Source: Chloroflexota bacterium
GTDB lineage: Bacteria; Chloroflexota; Limnocylindria; QHBO01
Length of the DNA: 9,835 nucleotides
Reading direction: 5' to 3'
Assembly: GCA_024636135.1 (NCBI GenBank)
Contig: JAGXHP010000167.1
Location: 1 to 9,835, forward strand
The notes beneath the pieces are model-generated. The model saw only the letters and a list, made by a program, of their open reading frames with translations, ran no database searches and was not told where the DNA came from. A program made the position numbers and the translations under genes. Of this stretch, positions 5,589-9,835 are shown in pieces; within the stretch, counting starts at the first letter, position 1, and every line of letters begins with the position of its first letter.

Positions 5589-6878
5589 TCAGGCCCGACG
5601 TGCGGCAAACGCGCCGGGGCCGGCGTAGACCGCCGCGTCGCCGAGCTCCTCCTCGATGCGCAGGAGGCGGTTGTACTTGGCGATGCGCTCCGAGCGGCTG
5701 ATCGAGCCCGTCTTGATCTGGCCGGTGTTCATGCCGACGACGAGGTCGGCGATCGTCGTGTCCTCGGTCTCGCCCGAGCGGTGGCTGATGACGGCGGTCC
5801 AGCCAGCACGCTGGGCCATCTCGATGGCCTCGAGCGTCTCGGTCAGCGTGCCGATCTGGTTGAGCTTTACGAGGATGCTGTTCGCGGCACGCTCGCGGAT
5901 GCCGCGCGCGAGGCGCTCGGTGTTCGTCACGAGCAGGTCGTCACCCACCAGCTGGATCTGGGATCCGAGGCGCTCGGTCAGGGCGCTCCAGCCGTCCCAG
6001 TCGTCCTCGGCCAGCCCGTCCTCGAGACTGACGATCGGATAGCGTGCCGCCCAGTCCGCCCAGAAGTCGATGAGCTCGGCGCCGGAGAGCTCGCGACCTT
6101 CGCGGGCGAGGGCGTACGACCCCTCGGAGAACAACTCGGTCGCGGCCGGGTCGAGAGCGATGGCAATCTGTTCGCCGGGTGCGTAACCGGCGCGCTCGAT
6201 CGCCGTCATGACCGCGGCGATCGCGTCCTCGTTGCTGCCCAGGCTCGGCGCGTATCCGCCCTCGTCCCCCACGGTCGTGGCAAACCCTCGCTCATGGAGC
6301 AGAGCGCCGAGCGCATGGAACGTCTCGGCCGCCCAGCGCAGCCCCTCGCGGAAGCTGGGCGCTCCGAGCGGCGCGATCATGAACTCCTGGAAATCGGTCG
6401 AGTCGATCGCGTGCTTCCCGCCGTTGAGGATGTTCACCAGGGGAACCGGCAGCGTGCGTGCGGCCGCACCGCCGAGGTAGCGATACAGCGGCAGGCCGAC
6501 CGCTTCGGATGCCGCGTGTGCCACGGCCAGGCTCACCCCCAGCAGCGCGTTGGCGCCCAGCTTCGACTTGTTCGGCGTGCCATCCAGGTCGATGAGCAGT
6601 CGGTCGAGGCTGACCTGGTCCACCGCATCGATGCCAAGCAGCTCCGGCCGAATCGTCTCGTTGATGTGACGCACGGCATCGAGCACGCCCTTGCCCCCGT
6701 AGCGCTCGGCGTCGCCATCGCGAAGTTCCACCGCCTCGTGGGCGCCGGTCGAGGCTCCCGACGGAACCATGGCGGTCCCCACGGCGCCGTCGATGAGGAA
6801 CACGTCGACCTCGACCGTCGGATTGCCGCGGGAGTCCAGGATCTCGCGCCCGATAACGTCCTCGATCACGGTGCTCAC
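5589..6878 (-). CDS. eno: Enolase (phosphopyruvate hydratase)
   Basis: Enolase converts 2-phosphoglycerate to phosphoenolpyruvate in the cytoplasm. The 429-residue length is normal. Visible landmarks are LDSRGNPTVEV (14-24), SGAST (40-44) and the GGKHA loop with His156. FQEFMIAPLGA lies at 163-173 and GDEGGYAP, with catalytic Glu206, at 204-211. The magnesium ligands are Asp243, Glu286 (SLEDGLAEDDW) and Asp313 (VGDDL). Catalytic Lys338 lies in KLNQIGT, with SHRSGETEDT at 365-374 and Lys389 in IKTG. The start is GTG at 6878, which overlaps the pgk stop as GTGA and has AAGGAGG four bases upstream. The frame stays open far upstream into pgk, but that part is a shadow of pgk. Coupled translation with pgk is likely, and the gene ends at the convergent hairpin. 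Confidence 0.98.
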   Translation of the reverse strand: MSTVIEDVIGREILDSRGNPTVEVDVFLIDGAVGTAMVPSGASTGAHEAVELRDGDAERYGGKGVLDAVRHINETIRPELLGIDAVDQVSLDRLLIDLDGTPNKSKLGANALLGVSLAVAHAASEAVGLPLYRYLGGAAARTLPVPLVNILNGGKHAIDSTDFQEFMIAPLGAPSFREGLRWAAETFHALGALLHERGFATTVGDEGGYAPSLGSNEDAIAAVMTAIERAGYAPGEQIAIALDPAATELFSEGSYALAREGRELSGAELIDFWADWAARYPIVSLEDGLAEDDWDGWSALTERLGSQIQLVGDDLLVTNTERLARGIRERAANSILVKLNQIGTLTETLEAIEMAQRAGWTAVISHRSGETEDTTIADLVVGMNTGQIKTGSISRSERIAKYNRLLRIEEELGDAAVYAGPGAFAARRA

Positions 6879-8098
6879 GCGTCCTCCTTCGGGAAGTTGA
6901 TCTCGGCGCCGGCGGGGAGCAGCGCCTCGACGCCCGGCAGCGATTTGCCCTCGATGAACTCGAGTGACGCACCGCCGCCGGTGCTGACGTGCGTCATCTT
7001 GTCGGCCAGGCCAAGCCCCTCGACGGCGGCAACCGAATCGCCGCCGCCCACGATGGTCACCGCCTTCGCCGCCGTTCGGCGGGCGATGACCCGTGCCATC
7101 TCGTTGGTGCCCTCCGCGAACTGGCTGATCTCGAAGACGCCCATCGGTCCGTTCCAGAACACCGTTTTCGCCTTTGCGAGATGCGCGGCGTAGGCACTGC
7201 GCGTGTCCGGGCCGATGTCCACGACCATCTGGTCCTTCGGGACCGCGTCGACGGGCACAACCTGGGTCTTGGCGCGCCGGTGGATCTGCGGCGCGATGAC
7301 CGCGTCCGTCGGCAGCATGAGCCGGACCCGCTTGCGCCGCGCCTCGGCCATGATCCGCTCGGCGTTGTCGAGCTGGTCCATCTCGACCAGGCTCTTGCCC
7401 AGCTCGAGGCCCCGCGCGGCGAGGAACGTGTTCGCCATGCCGCCGCCGACGAGGACCGCCTGGCATCGAGCCAACAGCGCCTCGAGAACCTCGAGCTTGC
7501 CGGAGACCTTCGCGCCGCCGATGACGGCGTGGAACGGGCGCGCCGGCTTGGTGAGCAGCCGCGACAGCGCGTCCACCTCCCGCTCCATCAGCAGGCCGGC
7601 GACCGCCGGCAGGTGATGGGTGATGCCCTCCGTGCTGGCGTGCGCGCGATGGGCCGCGCCGAAGGCGTCGTTCACGTAGAGGTCGGCCAGGCTCGCGAGC
7701 GCCGCCGCGAACTCCGGATCGTTGGCCTCCTCGTCGGCGCGGAAACGGAGGTTCTCCAGGAGGATGAGATCCCCGGGGCGCAGCTTGTCGATGGCGACCT
7801 GCACCCCGGGGCCGAGCGCGTCACCGGTCATGCGAACCGGACGTCCGAGGAGCTGCGCCAGCCGGTCGGCGACCGGCTTGAGACGCAACGCATCGTTGAC
7901 CTTGCCCTTGGGCCGGCCGAGATGGCTGGCCAGGATCACGATCGCGCCACGCTCGAGCAGGTTGACGATCGTGGGCAGGCTGGCGCGAATGCGGGTGTCG
8001 TCCGTGATGCGGCCGTCGTCGATCGGGACGTTGAGGTCGGCGCGCACGAAGACGCGCTTCCCCGCGACGTCGACGTCGCGAATCGTCGTGGCGTTCAT
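6875..8098 (-). CDS. pgk: Phosphoglycerate kinase
   Basis: This enzyme transfers phosphate between 1,3-bisphosphoglycerate and ADP, making ATP in lower glycolysis. With the ATG at 8098 it has 407 residues, close to the usual 390-415. The N-terminal substrate-binding half has RADLNVP (19-25), SHLGRPKG (58-65), ENLRFR (115-120) and the NDAFGAAHRAHAS block (143-155). The hinge and nucleotide half has IGGAKVSGKL (193-202), VGGGMANTFL (217-226), WNGPMGVFE (315-323), GGGDS (351-355) and the closing STGGGASLEFIEGK block (372-385). It lies 7 bases after the gap stop and overlaps eno by four bases. A GTG at 8104 (two residues longer) is a real alternative, because GGAG lies ten bases before it while the ATG has only a weak AGGG. 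Confidence 0.97.
   Translation of the reverse strand: MNATTIRDVDVAGKRVFVRADLNVPIDDGRITDDTRIRASLPTIVNLLERGAIVILASHLGRPKGKVNDALRLKPVADRLAQLLGRPVRMTGDALGPGVQVAIDKLRPGDLILLENLRFRADEEANDPEFAAALASLADLYVNDAFGAAHRAHASTEGITHHLPAVAGLLMEREVDALSRLLTKPARPFHAVIGGAKVSGKLEVLEALLARCQAVLVGGGMANTFLAARGLELGKSLVEMDQLDNAERIMAEARRKRVRLMLPTDAVIAPQIHRRAKTQVVPVDAVPKDQMVVDIGPDTRSAYAAHLAKAKTVFWNGPMGVFEISQFAEGTNEMARVIARRTAAKAVTIVGGGDSVAAVEGLGLADKMTHVSTGGGASLEFIEGKSLPGVEALLPAGAEINFPKEDA
6883..6889 (-). promoter_or_regulatory. Strong ribosome binding site (AAGGAGG) of eno, inside the end of pgk
   Basis: AAGGAGG on the minus strand lies within the last codons of pgk (encoding the Lys-Glu-Asp near its C-terminus) and four bases before the eno GTG. 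It fixes the eno start and is the strongest Shine-Dalgarno sequence in the window. It suggests efficient independent initiation as well as coupling. Confidence 0.8.
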
Positions 8099-8105
8099 CG
8101 GCACC

Positions 8106-9116
8106 CTAGAGCCGCTCCGCCATGAAGGCGGCCAGATCGGAGACGCGGCACGAGTATCCCCACTCGTTGTCGTACCAGGCGATGACCTTCACGAGGTTGT
8201 CGCCGGTCACCATGGTGGAGGCCGCGTCGATGATCGAGCTGCGCGGGTCGCCCTTGAAGTCCATGCTGACCAGCTCCTCCTCGGTGTAGCCGAGCAGGTC
8301 CTTCATCGGCCCGTCCGCGGCCGCGCGCAGCGCGTCGTTGGCGGCCTCCGCCGTGACGGGCTTCTCCGTGATCGCGACGAAGTCGATGATGCTCACGGTC
8401 GGCGTCGGGACGCGGAGCGCAAAGCCGTCGAATCGGCCCTTGAGCTCGGGGATGACGAGCGCCACGGCCTTGGCCGCCCCGGTGGTGGTGGGGATGATGT
8501 TCTGGCCGGCGCTGCGGGCCCGGCGCAGGTCCTTGTGGAAGACGTCGAGCACGTTCTGGTCGTTCGTGTAGCTGTGGATCGTCGTCATCAGGCCGCGCTC
8601 GATGCCGAAGGCGTCGAAGATGACCTTGGCCGGCAGGGCCAGCCCGTTCGTCGTGCAGCTGGCGTTGCTCACGATGTGATGCGCGGCCGGGTCGTATCGG
8701 TCCTCGTTGACGCCCAGAACGATCGTGATGTCCTCGTTCTTGGCCGGGGCCGAGATGATGACCTTCTTCGCTCCAGCCTCGCGATGGGCGGCGGCCTTCT
8801 CGGCATCGGTGAAGATGCCGGTGGACTCGATCACGATGTCGGCGCCGACGTCGGCCCACGGCAGCGCCGCGGGGTCCCGCTCGCTGAACGACCGAATGCT
8901 CTTGCCGTTCACGACGATCTCGTTCTCGCCGGCGCGCACCTCGCCGTCGAAGCGGCCGTACGTCGAGTCGTACTTGAACAGGTGCGCATTCGTCTCGTCG
9001 TCCGCGAGATCGTTGATCGCGACGACCTCGAGCTCGTCGGGATGACGCTCGATGATGGCCTTGAGAGTCTGGCGTCCGATGCGGCCGAAGCCGTTGATGC
9101 CGATGCGGGTGGTCAC
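8106..9116 (-). CDS. gap: Glyceraldehyde-3-phosphate dehydrogenase, type I
   Basis: The enzyme oxidises and phosphorylates glyceraldehyde-3-phosphate to 1,3-bisphosphoglycerate. The 336-residue length is typical. The Rossmann start INGFGRIGR is at residues 7-15. The second-strand end INDLADD has Asp36, which favours NAD over NADP. The active site SNASCTTN (150-157) carries Cys154, with general base His181 in TIHSYTNDQ. RARSAGQNIIPTTTGAAKAV (199-218), LRVPTP (234-239) and WYDNEWGYS (314-322) are all present. The start is GTG at 9116 because the family N-terminus begins there; the open frame extends upstream to 9257 only as out-of-family residues overlapping the ROK gene. AAGGAG lies ten bases before the GTG. 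It is 34 bases after the ROK kinase gene and one to seven bases before pgk, within one apparent operon. Confidence 0.98.
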   Translation of the reverse strand: MTTRIGINGFGRIGRQTLKAIIERHPDELEVVAINDLADDETNAHLFKYDSTYGRFDGEVRAGENEIVVNGKSIRSFSERDPAALPWADVGADIVIESTGIFTDAEKAAAHREAGAKKVIISAPAKNEDITIVLGVNEDRYDPAAHHIVSNASCTTNGLALPAKVIFDAFGIERGLMTTIHSYTNDQNVLDVFHKDLRRARSAGQNIIPTTTGAAKAVALVIPELKGRFDGFALRVPTPTVSIIDFVAITEKPVTAEAANDALRAAADGPMKDLLGYTEEELVSMDFKGDPRSSIIDAASTMVTGDNLVKVIAWYDNEWGYSCRVSDLAAFMAERL

Positions 9117-9126
9117 GGGAAGGGAG

Positions 9127-9132
9127 CTCCTT
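9127..9132 (-). promoter_or_regulatory. Ribosome binding site (AAGGAG) of gap
   Basis: AAGGAG on the minus strand lies ten bases before the GTG at 9116 and supports that start over the longer open frame that begins inside the ROK gene. Confidence 0.7.
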
Positions 9133-9150
9133 GCACGATACGGTTCGTGG

Positions 9151-9835
9151 TCATTGCGATGGATGAATGCCGAAGGCCGGATCCGACCATCGGTCGGCGA
9201 TGATGTCCGGCAGGCCGATGAGGGACACATCGTCCTTGAGCTGCGCCGGAGCGACACGCACGCGGGATGCCGGGACGTCGAAGGCGAGGCGATCGATCTC
9301 GCGTCGCACGGCGTCGAACATGGCGGGGCGGTGCTCGGCGATGCTGCCTCCGATGACGATGACGTCGGGGTTGAGGAGGTTCACGAGGGAGGCGCACACC
9401 GCACCCAACGCGGCCCAGGCATGATCGAGGACGCGCCTCGCTGCCTCGTCCCCGTCGTCCGCGGCGCGAGCCAGCAGGGCCGCGTCCACGGTGGCGCCGG
9501 AAGTAGCGAGCTGTGCCAGGCGGCCGTTGCCGTCCGCTTCGATGAGCTCGCGCGCGTCGCGGGCGAGGGCCGTGCCTGATGCGATGCCCTCGATGTGCCC
9601 AGGGCGCCCGCACCCGCATCGTGGTCCATCGAGGTCGACCACGAGATGGCCGATCTCACCGGCGACGCCGTCCGCACCGATGACCGGCCGTCCGTCCACG
9701 ATCAACCCGCCACCGACGCCGGTCGAGACGGTGATGTAGATCGCGGTCCGGGCGCCCTGTGCCGAGCCGTGCAGCCATTCCGCCCGCACGGCGACATTCG
9801 TGTCCCGTTCGAGGTACGTCACGATCCCGAGGCTA
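9151..9835 (-). CDS. ROK-family sugar kinase, probable glucokinase (N-terminus beyond the window)
   Basis: The last 227 residues are in the window and the frame is open through the right edge, so the N-terminal ATP-binding DxGxTK region is missing. Visible ROK features, numbered from the edge, are the substrate-site segment LERDTNVAVRAEW (8-20) with the catalytic-position Asp11 and the phosphate-binding STGVGGG (37-43). GVAGEIGH (56-63) supplies the Glu and His that contact sugar and zinc. The zinc motif reads C-G-C-G-R-P-G-H (73-80), where the last residue is usually Cys. Near the C-terminus, NPDVIVIGGSIAEH matches the family. ROK proteins include glucokinases, other hexose and N-acetylhexosamine kinases, and repressors. 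Clustering 34 bases ahead of gap-pgk-eno makes glucokinase the best inference. A GTG at 9822 is internal, since conserved sequence continues upstream of it. Confidence 0.88.
   Translation of the reverse strand, partial: SLGIVTYLERDTNVAVRAEWLHGSAQGARTAIYITVSTGVGGGLIVDGRPVIGADGVAGEIGHLVVDLDGPRCGCGRPGHIEGIASGTALARDARELIEADGNGRLAQLATSGATVDAALLARAADDGDEAARRVLDHAWAALGAVCASLVNLLNPDVIVIGGSIAEHRPAMFDAVRREIDRLAFDVPASRVRVAPAQLKDDVSLIGLPDIIADRWSDPAFGIHPSQ

Noticed and set aside
6879..7466. Upstream extension of the enolase frame, giving a 625-residue protein
   Set aside because: The added residues are a shifted reading of pgk. The GTG at 6878 has a strong AAGGAGG and matches the enolase N-terminus exactly.
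5781..9203. Plus-strand open frames opposite eno, pgk and gap
   Set aside because: All lie fully antisense to highly conserved glycolytic genes and show only composition-driven translations.
9117..9257. Upstream extension of the gap frame by 47 codons
   Set aside because: The extra residues do not resemble GAPDH and overlap the ROK gene. GTG at 9116 has AAGGAG and the family start.
1..9835. CRISPR arrays, insertion sequences, att sites, tRNA or rRNA genes, prophage or defence systems
   Set aside because: Nothing in the window supports them. The genes are housekeeping or envelope genes with consistent base composition, and I saw no regularly spaced repeats or terminal inverted repeats.

Overview
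This GC-rich window (about two thirds G+C by eye) reads as ordinary chromosomal housekeeping DNA of a free-living bacterium. Protein style, a YoaR-like VanW protein next to lepA, frequent GTG starts and weak or absent Shine-Dalgarno sequences suggest Chloroflexota (possibly the Limnocylindria side). That placement is an inference from general resemblance, not a search result. I see no CRISPR array, insertion sequence, prophage, tRNA or rRNA, and no new multi-gene system.

Layout, left to right. On the minus strand lie the 5' end of hemW (radical SAM, cut by the left edge), a CPBP-family intramembrane protease, lepA (elongation factor 4) and a large membrane-anchored VanW-domain protein. Transcription runs leftward: vanW, lepA, CPBP protease, hemW. 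A 283-base divergent intergenic region follows. It holds a convincing rpsT promoter, a perfect 18-base palindrome in the vanW leader and a possible short leader ORF. rpsT (ribosomal protein S20 with a long basic tail) is the only plus-strand gene. It converges on the next block at a strong 13-bp hairpin.

The right half is a minus-strand glycolytic cluster: a ROK-family sugar kinase (probable glucokinase, cut by the right edge), gap, pgk and eno. Spacing is tight (34 bases, then 1 to 7 bases depending on the pgk start, then a 4-base GTGA overlap). The order follows pathway logic: sugar phosphorylation, then three lower-glycolysis steps from glyceraldehyde-3-phosphate to phosphoenolpyruvate. 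Triose-phosphate isomerase and phosphoglycerate mutase are not in the cluster.

The points most worth a second look are regulatory or architectural. The same TAGACT box sits directly upstream of both lepA and hemW, neither of which has a Shine-Dalgarno sequence, which suggests leaderless transcripts. S20 carries a histone-H1-like tail of about 78 residues. The vanW leader contains a palindrome and a coupled mini-ORF. The ROK kinase has His where the last zinc-motif Cys is usual, and the CPBP protease lacks the usual Asn/Asp in its third motif.
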